NCBI GenBank assembly: GCA_033002965.1
Contig: JAURVB010013272.1
Span: 1 to 64,000 of the forward strand
DNA length: 64,000 nt
Reading direction: 5' to 3'
DNA from: Piper betle
Taxonomy: Eukaryota > Streptophyta > Magnoliopsida > Piperales > Piperaceae
How positions within the stretch are numbered: the first letter of the stretch is position 1; the number at the start of each line of letters is the position of its first letter. The notes below the pieces were generated by a model that made no database searches, was not told the DNA's origin, and saw nothing but the letters and a program-made list of their open reading frames with translations. Made by a program: the position numbers and the translations under genes. This document shows positions 11,336-23,604 of this stretch, one piece after another.

Positions 11336-13320
11336 TTTTTTGATCCCAATCAGTCTTGTGCGGTGTATTCCCACCACGAGAACACTCAACCTAACACCAA
11401 GTGTGCTAAATAGAACAATAACGGAAACCCACGACACAAACACTAACTTTTGTGTTCGGCCAACTCACAACACCAAGGTTACTGGTTTCGATCCCAGCAA
11501 ATCTCCATCCCCAATATCGTTACTCTAATCAACCCTTCGCTTGATCACCTGTGCTCAATCACACCCCAAGCACCGATACAGCGCTCTCGGTTACCAGCAT
11601 ACCCTGCCGATAAGTTGTTCCGAGAACTAAATAGCACCACACGTAGTAACTGCTCGATCACCCCAAATACCCATATGAGTATTGGAGTCGTGCCGTCTGC
11701 CCTTGTTCGTCCCAGCAACCAGTTACCACAACTGACTGCCTTGTAAACTTCAACCGCGACCTAAATACAGAAGTTCCCTGCCTAAAATGTCAGCCAACAA
11801 GTAAATAAATAGATTACGGGAAAAACACTTCCCAACCTTATATTATAAAAAATAAGGATTACAAACACTCTACTCTCTCCTTCAAGTACTTGCTCAGTTT
11901 GTGGACAACCCCCACAGCCTCGCCCCAATGCACCCTAAATACAATGGAACTCGCGGGATTACTATAAGCCAAGTAACCCTCCCCGATTGCCAACACCAGC
12001 AACCCCACAACGTACACCTGGATTCCAGCAAGCGTCGATGAAGTTCTAGCGCTATCCAGGAACATCGGCTGCAGCAACTTCACGACTTCCTGCTCTCCCA
12101 GTAGACTCACGTTGCTCTCCCTCATGATGGGAACTCTCAACACGTCTGGATTTTTCTCCAATGTTCTCCTCTTTCCAGCCTTCACCCAGTGTATTTATAC
12201 ACCACGTCTTCCTACTTCAAGATAACTCCGATCTTAGTCAGCATCCTTATCTCCAAAGATCTACAAAGATCCACCGCGTCCAACAACCCAGTCCTACTCC
12301 GTGTCCAGGTTCATCACACGGCCTTCAAGTTTATCTCCAGGAGTTAATTGCAATCTTCACCTGTCACCGGATATGGATAACATATCTTCTCCAGTATATG
12401 TCCCAACAACTTCCACGAAGTTTCCTCACAAACCCAATGGCTGCACCGCTATGATCCAAACACCGCCCTCTGGCTCGACCCTAGCCATCGTCCAGTCATG
12501 GTTCAACCTCACCGCCATCTTCCAGCAATTACCGACCACAATGCCGGCAATGAACTACCGCTGCATCGTCCGGCCTCTGTACCGCTCCATTCTTCAGCAG
12601 ACGCCCAGTGCAGGACACCGCTACCGCTACACTAGCTTGCCGCTATTTGGATCGGCATCTATCCTCCAACCCCGTACATCGCCCATGCACCAGCAGCCTG
12701 CACCAGCACTTGCCCGCTAGTGCCCCTGCGATGCTTTCGCCATACCGCACGGGCTCGCTCGTGCCGCACCAAGTACCGGTGTAGTGCTTGGTACGGCAAG
12801 GTCTTGCTCCGTCTCTCGCGCACACCCACGCATGCTCACGCGCGAGTGCTCAGTACGCTGCCACAATGCAATACCGCTATCTTGATCGGTAATGCCAGGC
12901 TGCCCGGCACGCTGTGCTGCATGCTTCAACTCAGTAGCCTGATTGGTCATGCTCGGTACACAGGTTGCTCCTCAACCTCAACTATCGACCCAAGTACCGA
13001 TCCCTCGTGACGCCTAGCCCTCATGCTCGATCAGCACCTGGCTAGCACACTAAATCACAAACCACAGCAACTTGAGGTTTCCTAACTCGAACCCGGCCAC
13101 ACGCTTGATACCACATATACCAATCCATGTGCCGCAATCCACTACCGTAACTCGACGCCATGTTATCCCGCAATGCTCGGTCACCCGGCAGCCTTGTACA
13201 CCTTAGTTCGTTACCTGCAACTATAACACGGGTTAACCTTGGGATGTTGTTTCCACCACTCGGATAGCCACTGCTACCCCCTCATGGATACGGGAAACCT
13301 AGAAACAATACTTAAACCCT
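11336..13320. other. Balanced-composition block without a gene; possible LTR relic
   Basis: About 2 kb with a base composition unlike the AT-rich spacer around it, but no long open frame. The largest is 108 codons on the minus strand (11859-12185), without a recognisable domain. Words such as TACCGCT and GGTACGGCAAG recur, and short palindromic runs occur at 12760-12800. It begins near TGATCCCAATCAG (11340). It looks like a non-coding transposon section, perhaps an LTR of another family, but I could not confirm paired ends or a target duplication. Confidence 0.35.
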
Positions 13321-13329
13321 AGTTCATGG

Positions 13330-13501
13330 TAACGTCCATGAATCAAGGCTGTAAATGTAGGGAAGGTTGGGGCAGCGGCGTGAAAGGAGGAGAAAACAGC
13401 GAGGGGGAAAGCAGAAGAGTATTTTGGGCTGTTGGATTTCGATCCAATGGCCCAAAATACAATATGCCGCATGCGCTGCCAAAACAAGGCAGCGCATTGC
13501 A

Positions 13502-13537
<36 letters not shown>

Positions 13538-13538
13538 T
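13330..13538. mobile_element. Solitary end of a fold-back element plus (TA)n run
   Basis: Contains TTGGATTTCGATCCAATGG at 13433 and a hairpin GCGCTGCC...GGCAGCGC (13471-13493), then a (TA)n run at 13504-13538. This is the same motif order as the right end of element II at 9550-9646. No opposing arm was found upstream, so this is probably a truncated copy. Confidence 0.55.
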
Positions 13539-14797
13539 ATATTAGTCCCAAAAAGGTATTTGTCATGAGAAATTTGCCACATCTTATAGCCATAGCAAAA
13601 CTGCCACGGGAATTGTCACAATTTGCAACAAAAGATTCATGAAACGCTTTAACCAGGCGGACCACGACAAAATTTAATTAAAATATATGACAGGTGCTTT
13701 TGCTGGGACAAGCCTGTAACAGGCATGGCATTTCACGGCAAATATGTCAAAATTTTGAATTTTTAAAATGAGAGGTGGGAATTGTCATGATATTTATTTT
13801 AAAATAAAAATTAAAGGGGCCACAACTCTCTAAAATTTCCCTACTCCCTTCCACCTCCCACTACTGACCCCTCCTGCCTTGTCCAATTGCCCCTTCCTAT
13901 GGTTGCCCGTTCTCTCCTCCCTACCATGTGCCTCCTCTCAAGACTGCCTTGTTTGGTTGTGTCATTCCATTGATGATTGTCTCGACAGAACATAAATAAC
14001 AATATTTTTATATTTTAAATTAAAATTATGTATTGATTTTTAAAATTAATTAAAAATTTTGTCATTTGAATTGACATGACATGTAAGATCCCCTAATTAC
14101 TTGGTTAATCCGATTAATTAGTTTCACGTTTAATATCTACCGAAGATTCAATATAATAGTAAGGTGTGCTCGTGATTTTTAACTTTAGTTGATCGCTTGA
14201 AGAAATAACTATGCTTATCAATTTATACTAATTAGTTCGGGTTCTTATTTTTGGTATTAGAATCATTCTAATATTGTGTTGGATGATAGAGATTTATCTA
14301 AATATAGATTCAAATTACGCTCAAGAGCTATAGAAAAGAATTTCGATGTTCTTTAATAAAATATAAGATCACTCAATTATTTATATAACTTAGTCCTATT
14401 AGTTAATCTAATATTTAATACATATTAGGATAAATTTTAATATATTAATAAAGATGTGCTTATTATGCTATCAATTTATACTAATTGGGTTAGACTATTA
14501 TAACCCGCCGTTTTCAATAACTATGACAAATTTTTTGTCACGATAACCCATGACATTATAATCTTTACGGTTGTGTTGTCACATGTTCCCCCTTCCAAGA
14601 AAATAGTCGTGACAGATTAGTATTTCTCATGAATTTCAGGTACTTACCGGTCACAAAATAAATTGGCATCCATGGTTTCTGAGACCCGCTACTTTGCGAC
14701 CTGGTGCGTTACCTTCAGGAATGCGGTCGCTGAATACTATTTTTCTATTAGTTCGATCATTTTGGTGCATTTTAACACTCCATGCATGCTTGTGTAG
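13539..14797. other. AT-rich spacer with scattered TGTCA/TGACA words
   Basis: No supported gene. Two short clusters of TGTCAT, TGCCAC and GTCAC words (13555-13640 and 14520-14610) resemble subterminal repeats of DNA transposons, and they flank the left side of the ARIADNE pseudogene. No clear terminal inverted repeat was found. Confidence 0.35.
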
Positions 14798-16440
14798 AAG
14801 GAGATTTTGCAAAGAGTGATGGACTTACTTTCAATAAAAGAGTATCAAACTAGGACCTTACTAATGAGCCATCAATAGAGTATTGAGCATTTGATGTTCA
14901 AATATGCCGAGAAGGGACCTTAAAAACTTTTAAAGAGGCTGGCCTTTATCAATGCAAATGAGAAGAACGATCTCCTCACGTCATCCCCCACCTTCAACTA
15001 TTACATGCGATGTTGGTTTTGATGATATTCCCCAAACAAAGCTATAACTATGGATTGTGGCCACTTCTTCTGCACCAGCTGTAAGTTATATACATCATAA
15101 AATACTTTTCCTTTTAATATGTTCTACTTGATTCTTGTGCTTATTAATTTATATCCAAAATATATATTCTTGGTAGGTTATGGTGGAAGCGATCTCGGAT
15201 TCATTTTTAGTAGCTTTCAATCCAACAAATAAAAGATTGTATGGATTTATTCTTCTCTTGATCACACTTGACATTGACAAGTATATAACTTATGACTTTA
15301 AAATACCGATTTACTTTAAATAAAAGAAAATTATTTTTGTTATTTAAATGATCGGGAGTAAAATGGAGTCAATTATAAAATATGTCAATAGGAAATCATA
15401 GAGGTAGACTCAAGAGGATTGAGGAGGCTGGAGAGAGTACTTCAAGGTCAGAAAAAGGAAGGGAGAGCAAGCACACAACATGCATGGCAGAAAAGTGTAA
15501 CGCAGTTTGCAACGAGGATGTGGTGAGGAAGATGGTGAAGGAAAAGCATTCAGCTGGCCGAAAAATTCGACATGTAGAACACTAGGAGTCTCTCGAGCTC
15601 GAAGCCGATCTCCTAGCAAAAGTGCAGAAGAGGACATCAGCTACTTAGAAGAGGGGATCAGCAATGACTTCTCATGGCTCACTATGCTGTTCAGGTGCAG
15701 GAAGGCCCTCTCCTACACCTACCCTTTTGCCTTCTACATGTTTGGAAATATGTTTGAGGGGAAAATGCTAAAGTCAAGGATGTTGTTGAAGAAGAACTTG
15801 TTTGAGGACTTGCAAGAGCAGCTCCAAATCTACTTAGAGAGGCTGTCTATGAGGGTGGAAGCACCTGTTCACGAGGTGAAAGCCGAGTCCATCGTGGAGA
15901 TTAGGCTGGAAGTTATCACCCTCACAACACTTACTAGCAGCATGTGTAAGAAATTGTAACTTTAAACTACTGCTTACAAATTATTACTACTATTTACATA
16001 ATATTTTTACATGAGCTTGCTTGATGACGACTCCCGTTAAATAATTTATTATTTTAGAGATAGATTATTATTTTAAAGAAAAACTCTTATTTAGTGAAGA
16101 GATACACTATTATGTTTTTTTATATTTTTTATATTTTAATTAACTGAATCTTCTATTTTTCAATAGAGCTTGATTTTCGACTTATTTTTTATAAATAAGA
16201 GTATATTATACATATTTTATTATTCTTTTATTTTTTTTTCTTTTGGGTACGAGCTTTTACTGTGCATGTGTTGATTTTGATCACAGGTACCAGTGCATAG
16301 ATGATGATCTCTTGGGCAGCCTCCAACCAGCAGCGGCCTACCATATTGCTCCATACAAGCTTGTTCTTGCCAGGGCTTCTGAAACTGTTTATAATTTGTT
16401 AGGGAAACAAAAATGCTTCTCAAAGATTTGTCCTCACTAA
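14798..16440 (+). pseudogene. ARI: ARIADNE-type RBR E3 ubiquitin ligase pseudogene
   Basis: Intact ARIADNE proteins carry RING1-IBR-RING2 and a C-terminal Ariadne domain and transfer ubiquitin by a RING/HECT hybrid mechanism. Here only pieces survive. 14798-14934 reads as the N-terminal helix region (LQRVMDLLSIKEYQTRTLL), but a TAG interrupts it where the family has tryptophan. About 15003-15080 shows the start of RING1 (AITMDCGHFFCTSC) with an apparent 1-base insertion before it. 15382-15585 has CMAEKCNAVCNEDVVRKMV, then a frameshift and stop. The IBR and RING2 segments are absent. 15650-15955 encodes the Ariadne-domain stretch with LSYTYPFAFYMFG, spliced by a GT-AG intron (15956-16286) to a last exon 16287-16440 with DDDLLGSLQ and HIAPYK. 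The order is correct and introns persist, so this is a decayed gene copy rather than a retrocopy. It may have been mobilised by a DNA transposon, but that is unproved. Confidence 0.85.
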
Positions 16441-16649
16441 TCAGGTGATATTACAACTGTACTCTTTGGGGAAATTATATATGTGCCCAAGATTTTCGAA
16501 GGCTCCAGGATGCTAATTTAATTATAGGAAGAAAGTGATTAGTTTTAGGTTTTTCAATTTCTTATGCGTGTATGTTATTTTGTTTTCTTTGATCAAATTG
16601 GCAAATTTTCCCAAAGAAAAAGAATTTAAAATTCAACATGTACAAAGGA

Positions 16650-16682
<33 letters not shown>

Positions 16683-18300
16683 TAATCTTAATTATCATTT
16701 ACAGCAAGAGATCAAGTGATTACATCTTCACTTGTTTACACAGAGATGAGGTACTGGACTATGTCAAAGATGACAAAAAAAGAGAACATAAACATTTCGG
16801 TTGAAAATCACTAACCCCCTTAATTAATCCACTAGGTCTAATATCATCACATAACCACATTTCAAAAAAAATCACCACTTCAGTTTTTAGAATCATGCTA
16901 TTACGCGTTGAAAACCAACGTTCTTCACCTACATTACAGGGTGGGATCAATCAAACCTCAGAGTGAGATTTATTAGGCCAACTCAATAGTTTTCGCCTAT
17001 TAACGTGGCCATTGGCAAAGAATGTGGGTAGAGAATGCTCTTGATTTTCCGGTTTCTAACACCATTAAACAGTTTTTTGTAAGTGAAGATGTGCTCGTAA
17101 ATGGACACAGTTTGCATGCTATCCAAGCTTTCATTAATCATGACGTGGAATAATTACCACATTAGGGAAACCGCCCAAATATTTTTTAATGAAAAAATGT
17201 AAAATAGTAAACAAAAGATAATAAGAGACGTGGCATACCAAAAATTGTATTCATACTCAAATAACGTGTATTCTCTTTTAATCGGGCGTGGTTCATGTTG
17301 ACTTTTATATTACTTTGATTCATACTCAATTTTTTAATCGGGCATTTTCTCAAAACTTAATTTTTGTTAAAAATTATTATATTAAAAACTTTATTAAATG
17401 GAATTTATTTTTTAAATATTTGTAATTCGGATAAAATCATGACTTTAAGATTTTTCTTAATAATATAATAAATAAGTAAACAAATAAAAAGCTGTAAAAA
17501 TCTTAATTAATTATGTATTATTCAACAAACTTAAATTTGAGCGGTATAATTATTAATATATTATAACGTATCAACTTTTTTAAAATTCCTAATTTGGGTA
17601 GTATTATATTTAATGCTTTCCCAATAATAAATAATAATAATAATTTTAAATTATGTAAATATTAATAGGCGTATAAAAGTATTATAAGGCTCAAACCAAC
17701 CATAATGCAAGAAATTAAGCTGACAGAGAGCAAAAAATCCCATGCTTTAATGTAAGGGGGTGGATTTAATCATATAAAATATTTCACATTATTTATTATT
17801 TATAATTTTAAGACTAATCTCTAGATTTTTTTTCCAAAAAGAAGAATTTTTTTTAACATTCCTAGATGGTAAGAAATATAATTACCAGAAAAGGGAAATT
17901 TTAATTTTAGTGTCAAAATTACTATCTCATTTAAAGAAACTTTTTTTAAAAAATAAACTAACTCATTTTGTCCTTGATCGATGATGGCCAAAAAATCTAA
18001 CTGCCTATGCTAGAGCTGATCAAGGGCAACCTGATTCAGCCAACCCCCAAAATCTCTTAAAAAAATTATTTTTAAATATTGGGTGCATCTGACCTGTGGC
18101 GACTAAATCCGACCACCCCAAAATCAGGAGTAGCTAGTTGGCAACCCCTATCTAAAAAACTTTTTTTATTTTATAATTTTGGTTGCATTTATTTTGATTT
18201 TTAAATAATGATATTTTAGATAATTAGTAATTTTTTCCTTTCCTTTTGATAATTAAGTTTGATTTTCCCGCCACCCACCACCCATTAATATAAAAAAATT
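16441..18300. other. AT-rich spacer, no gene seen
   Basis: Contains a (CT)n run at 16650-16679 inside a short open frame that has no family resemblance. The remainder is AT-rich. I see no supported feature. Confidence 0.5.
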
Positions 18301-18767
18301 AGTTTGTAGCCCACACTATACAGTGCTAAAGGATTCTAAACAAATCCTAATAACAATAAAGATTAAAACAAATCTTAATTACAATGGAATTCAAAATAAA
18401 TTCTAATTACAAATCTTACTAATATAAAATAAAAGATAATATTATTAAATAATTAGAGAATACGTGAGACAACCATATTAAAAGTCATTAATTTTATATG
18501 TTATTAATATATAGATAAATGTAGATATAGTTTGTTCATCCAAATTATATGATTGAACCCAAATGATTGAACTTCATAGTCGTCGAGCCTATGCCTCCAC
18601 AGTTAGCCATGTGAGAAATGACCCAAGGTGGTCTTGAAATCCAATGAAGAAGATAAGAAGAAAGAGCGGATAAGACAAGGCAGGTGATAAGAAAGAGCAG
18701 ATCAGAGAAGCCCGGTGAAGATTTCAAATCACCAAATACTGAACCAACCAAGGGGAAAGAAGGGAGG
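18301..18767. other. Left part of an older repeat interrupted by the solo LTR
   Basis: This segment and 21845-22990 were continuous before the LTR at 18773-21839 inserted, as the shared CTTGG shows. The rejoined block is purine-rich (AAGAAGAAAGAG words) and then of balanced composition. It has no long open frame and looks like an older non-coding element, possibly a minus-strand LTR whose start would be TGTTAATATGC near 22988. Confidence 0.35.
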
Positions 18768-18772
18768 CTTGG
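18768..18772. repeat. Target-site duplication (left copy), CTTGG
   Basis: CTTGG directly precedes the TGTAAAACCC end of the LTR and is repeated exactly at 21840-21844. Confidence 0.9.
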
Positions 18773-21700
18773 TGTAAAACCCACACTCGAGTCAGGGTTT
18801 TATAGTCGTTAGCCGGTTGGTTTGACCGTAGTTTGAGTCGGTTCAGCTTTCAGAACACGTGTGCGGGGCCGAGGCCGACCGTGCGCACGTGCTATGAGGG
18901 TTTATGTATACCCAAGTATCGATGATAGCGTCAGATACGCATCAGCAGACTGAGTTATCAGTAGATATGAGAGTATACAGTTGATGATTTTATTTTATTT
19001 TTATGTTGTGACCGTAGAATTAGTTTAGGCCGAATAACGCATTAGGACGCGTTAGATGGTATTCGGGTGGGTTATTAGTTATACGACATGTCATTTGGAT
19101 GTTGTGATATTTTGTTTGATTTTATGGGATTTTTCCCAATTTTTCTGGATTTTTCTAGGATTTATTCCGAGTCCGTTATCATTCTTGACTCGAGCCGGTG
19201 TCGAGTCAAGTCTTATTTACAACTTTGCCACCGCCCTATACTTCTCATCTTCCTCCCCCAACCCGACATTTTCTTCACCGCCGCCGCCCTTGAGATTTTG
19301 CCACCGCCGTCGACGCCACCTGGCCGCCGATCGATGCCGCCCAGCCCGGTCGTGCCGTCGCCTTGCCGCCTCGACCACGCCCGGCCACCGTCCAGCCGTC
19401 GCGACGCCGGAAATCGCCCTCGATTTCCCGCCGTTCCCGACGCGATTCCGCCGCCGTCTGCGCCGGACCGCCGCCGCCATGACGTCGGAGCTTCTCCCCT
19501 CGACTTCCCCTACCTTTCCCCCCTGCTTAGCGCCGCCGTCGAGGCCGGCCGTGGGTCTGATTGGAGCGGCCGACCGCCCCGACCGCACTCGACGCCGCCG
19601 TCGGTGGCCATCGCCGCCGCGGCTGCCCTTGTTGTCACCACCATTGGGTCCAGCTCACCGAGACGGTGCTAACCCCTACCTCCGATTGCCTTGCCGGAGC
19701 AGTCACCGGAAAACCACCGGAGCTGCCAGAAAACCGCCGGCACAGTCGCCGGAAAACCGCCAACTCGCCTTCACCGCCTTCGTCCGTTGGCACCGATTTC
19801 AGCGCCGATCGCGAGGTGGTTCTTCCTTCTTTTTTAGAATTATTACATACATGTTGTGGTCATAGTAGCATATTAGAATTAATTTTATTAACTTCATGAT
19901 TTTAGTTTAATTAATCGTGATTATGATAAACATGTGATGATTAGCGTAAATTGTGTTGTATGATGTAAATGCTTAGTAATGAAATTGTTAGTAAACCATT
20001 GAATAGTTAATTAAATGCTTGTTAACTAGTTAATTTATGAATTTGTATGAATTAGGTTTTGCATGCTAGCATTAAGTTAAACAGATTAAATTGATTAAAC
20101 CATTGTCACCTAATTAGAATAGGTATGCTTTGAAATTGGAATTAAAAGTGCTAGGTAATAAGTAACATATGAAATGATAAAATTATTAACTTGCTTGACA
20201 ATTAGAGATGTAGGGTAATTGTCGAGATGATTGTCATGTTTGATTAGATGATTGTATGCATGTGGATATATTAGTTATATAGGCGTGCATCATATATGTA
20301 TGGGCGTTAGTAAATAGTTATGTTCATGTAGGTTCGTTGCAGGAGCTCGCCGTCTAGGCACGAGACTGCGCTTGGAGCTTCTGACAGGTCCGTTAGGACA
20401 CGCTTCTCAGGTTTTATCGCTCTATTCTATCGGTGATTTGATTTATTGATCGTAGGACGTGTCAGGTGGATGATTTATTGGACCCCACCTAACACGGGTC
20501 ACCTGGTCGATGGTTTTCGGAATTAATAACCCTCGAGGATGAGATCCCTCGAGTTTGTTTTCGAAAATAAGATCCACCTCAAGTTGCCTTCGGGCCTATT
20601 ATAATAAATCCCGACCCAGCCCTATAAATAGTTTTATCGAGTTTTCAGTGAGACAAGAGAAGATGAGTCGACTGCACGTACCATGAGCGGATGCCGTGCC
20701 AGTCAAAGCGGGCTCTGGATTAGTGCCAGCGGACTGTTCCATTCCCGAGGGATCCTGACAACTCCGCGTTTGAGTTCCTCACACCCGGAGGACGTGGAGG
20801 TTTACGGGTACTGTTTAGTACAGCGCATGTTCGGACTTGTGGTTCAAAGGGTACTAAAGGCGACTGCCTGAGAGTGCTCGGTCTACGTGCTCAAGGCCAG
20901 GAGTAATATGGAGGTTCGGAGAGGGCTTAGGATAAAATTTACGTGAAGTACTGTAAAAGAAGTGCCGAGAGCGGCATAGTACCAGATAGATCAGGATGCT
21001 GTTGAGTCAGCTGCTCGACGGCTCCTTTGTAGTTGCCCTTATGAGAGTTCTTGAGGAAGATATATGATGGTTTGCTTTCCATGAGAGTTTGCTCTCATGT
21101 TCCAGTTTGATATTAGTTATTTCCGGACCAGTGACACCCGTTGCTGACGTTTTTCTACTATATGTAGGTGAGGATGATGATTGGTGTATGCCGGCCTCGA
21201 CGAAGGAGTAGCGCTTGCATTGCACACACATACCTGGTGCCGCGCCGACTTTTGCGTAAGATGTGATGTGATTGGCTTTTGTAGTAGATTTACATATTGG
21301 TATTTATGCATGTGTTTGTGAGGCTTGTATGCCTTGTTTTAGAAATGCGTGGAAATGTTTTGAGAAAGGCTCTAATGATGTGCTATGCTGAAATGAAAAG
21401 GAATCAAATGAGCTGAGTATGAGATTGTAGGTGGGCTAGACCCAATTACAGTATGTGTGGATGATTTGAAGTCTATTACGATATAAATTATTGTTTTATA
21501 TATATACTATATTGTGTCGTATTTTAACAGGTCGTCCCCTTATTGTACTTTTAGGGGAGGTTCTGTCCGTTTTATTCCAGGTTTTATGAATTTTGTTGCT
21601 ATTTTAATTATTTTGGTGTGTGGTTTTTATCATGACATTCACGTAGTATCCTGTTAGGGTTTTGCATCTCATTCATATATTGTTTGCGCATTAGCGGCGT

Positions 21701-21839
21701 GCTCCATCTTGAGACGTCGAGAGGGTTATGTCGTAGCCGTTTAGGTTTTGGGTCAGCCAACTTAATCGGTTTACGAGTAGTTCGATCCTTTGTAACAGTT
21801 CTGGTCCGGGTTGAGAGTAAACTGGATTGGGGTGTTACA
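18773..21839 (+). mobile_element. Complete solo LTR, subfamily A (3067 bp)
   Basis: The element starts TGTAAAACCC and ends GGGTGTTACA, i.e. TG...CA with imperfect inverted tips. It is flanked by an exact 5-bp duplication CTTGG, the hallmark of LTR-retrotransposon integration. No gag, protease, reverse transcriptase or integrase coding is present, and no second LTR is adjacent, so this is a solo LTR left by recombination between the two LTRs. Inside, a GC-rich island (19220-19810) of CCGCCG-type sequence gives a 269-codon open frame that is proline/arginine-rich and not conserved in other copies. The 3' third (20690-20935) is the best conserved part across copies. An LTR of 3 kb suggests a large Gypsy-type element, but the superfamily cannot be proved without the internal region. 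Confidence 0.9.
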
Positions 21840-21844
21840 CTTGG
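21840..21844. repeat. Target-site duplication (right copy), CTTGG
   Basis: Exact copy of 18768-18772, directly after the TGTTACA end. Confidence 0.9.
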
Positions 21845-22990
21845 CTTCTACAAATATTTCATGATAAATTTGTGAAAGGGCAGGCTCGTTGAAAGAAAAA
21901 AGAAGAAGAATAAGAGCAGAAGAAAGAAGCAGGAAAGGAGGAAGGGGAGGAGGCCTTCGCCAGAGATCCAATCCCGATAACCCTCAATCCATTGTTGCCG
22001 ACCTCGAAGTGCTCCTTGACACCACCCAGCCACTTCACCCGAGGAATCCGAAGTGGGAGCCTCGACGTTGTTGCTAAGAGAGAAAAAAGGAAGAAGTAGG
22101 GAGGAAGAAGAGAAGCGAGAAAGGGGAGGAGTCCCCTTGAGAGAGATCTATCTCCAACGACACCCAAGACCACAGGTGTGGAGCTTGGAGTGCCTCGGAC
22201 ATAACACAGTTAATAGCCATCGCCGAAGAAGCCAGTATCACCAAAAAAGCTTTTAGAAGTTGTTGGCTAGAGTTGTGAAGCGTCATCAAGCAGCCCTCTT
22301 TCTAGCCTCTGTCCTATCAATCCAACCCATCACTGGCCACAACATAACCTCCACTAAGTTCCCTCACCGCCGGAAACAAAATGCATCCGAGAGCCACCGC
22401 CGGAGAAGACCTCCGTCGCAGGAAAAGCCTTGAGAAACGGCTCACCAGAGCAGTGTAGGAACCACCGCAAGACATGACATCGACTCCAATAGATCACCCT
22501 CATATTTAGATACAAATCCAAATAGATTACAGCAGCAGAAAGCCTCCACCTTCTCTGGAAATGGCAACAAAGCTCGGGCGATACACAACGTCGCTTGAAC
22601 TTTCCATCGCTACCGTCGCTCACCTTTGCCACCACAGATTATTGGACCTCCTCCAAACCACTAAACAGTCAGAGATATACCGATCTGGGCCATCTCTGGC
22701 AAGCTCAGCCGAGCTGGCACACCGCTGCCGCAGCCAAGTCCATCAGATCCATTTAGTGGACCGAGTCCACTTACTCTGTCCGAACCATGACCAGCTCCAC
22801 TGTCTGTGGATCGTGTCCAGACCAAGATCCGAGACTGCGTCCACGGCCTATCTGTGACCAGATTTGGACTGGCACACTGTGCACCACCTGCATTGAGGAC
22901 CCAGAAACCTCTATCAACTGTGTGTACACCACTTGGCCCGGTCTAGCATTTTCCTGCAACACAAAATGGTTCGGTTCAGCATATTAACAC
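21845..22990. other. Right part of the older repeat interrupted by the solo LTR
   Basis: Continuation of 18301-18767. Purine-rich at first, then a balanced-composition block ending near AGCATATTAACAC (22978-22990). Open frames are short and inconsistent. No domain is recognisable. Confidence 0.35.
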
Positions 22991-23604
22991 TCCAAAAATA
23001 ATTTGAAGGCCTTTCCGTCTTTAGATTGAGACAAAACTTCCTACCCTACCATTTTTAGACACTCTAGACGTAGTGGTAAGGTTATTTTTAAGATTTGAAG
23101 ACAAGAAGGGGACGAAGCATGGTATTAAAGTCGAAGATTTCAAAGACAAGTCAACTAAAAGGCAGAAAAATTCATTATTTTATGTAAAGTATAAAATTAT
23201 AGAAGAAGTAATGGATTATGAATACCAATTTTACCGTAAACTAACTTAGGGATTCAATTTGAACCTAAAGAACTACGTGGGTATTACTCCATTCTACATT
23301 TTATTTTTAGCTCGCATGCTCGCACGATTTATTTACACAACAAGAGAGCCTTTAGTCCTACCGAACCCACACGTTCAATCCAAGATGAAAGAATGATTCA
23401 CGGGGACATTAATCTAGGGCCCGACATAGATAAATAAATAGATATATTTTTATTTAATAAAAAGCTCTAATTTCTACCACGTTGAACCAAAATTTTCTGT
23501 CTCGAGCCGGGGTTCAAGCCCTTGGTTGGGAATCATTGTCATTATCATTATCAATAATAATAATAATAGAAACTCAATCGTTGGGGTGAGCAAAAACAAA
23601 AAAA
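22991..23604. promoter_or_regulatory. Upstream region of the second profilin gene
   Basis: About 600 bp of AT-rich sequence before the profilin ATG. TATA-like words (GATATATTTTTATTTAATAAA) lie at 23441-23461, about 150 bp upstream of the start. The start itself is in an A-rich context (AAAAAAAATGTC). Confidence 0.35.

Noticed and set aside
11859..12185. 108-codon minus-strand frame as a membrane protein gene
   Set aside because: No domain, no supporting exons, and it lies in a block that looks like a transposon relic.
18545..18784. 79-codon hydrophobic minus-strand frame
   Set aside because: It crosses the boundary of the solo LTR insertion, so it cannot be an old gene, and it has no family resemblance.
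19056..19865. 269-codon open frame as a gene
   Set aside because: It lies inside a solo LTR, has no domain, and its frame is not kept in the other LTR copies.
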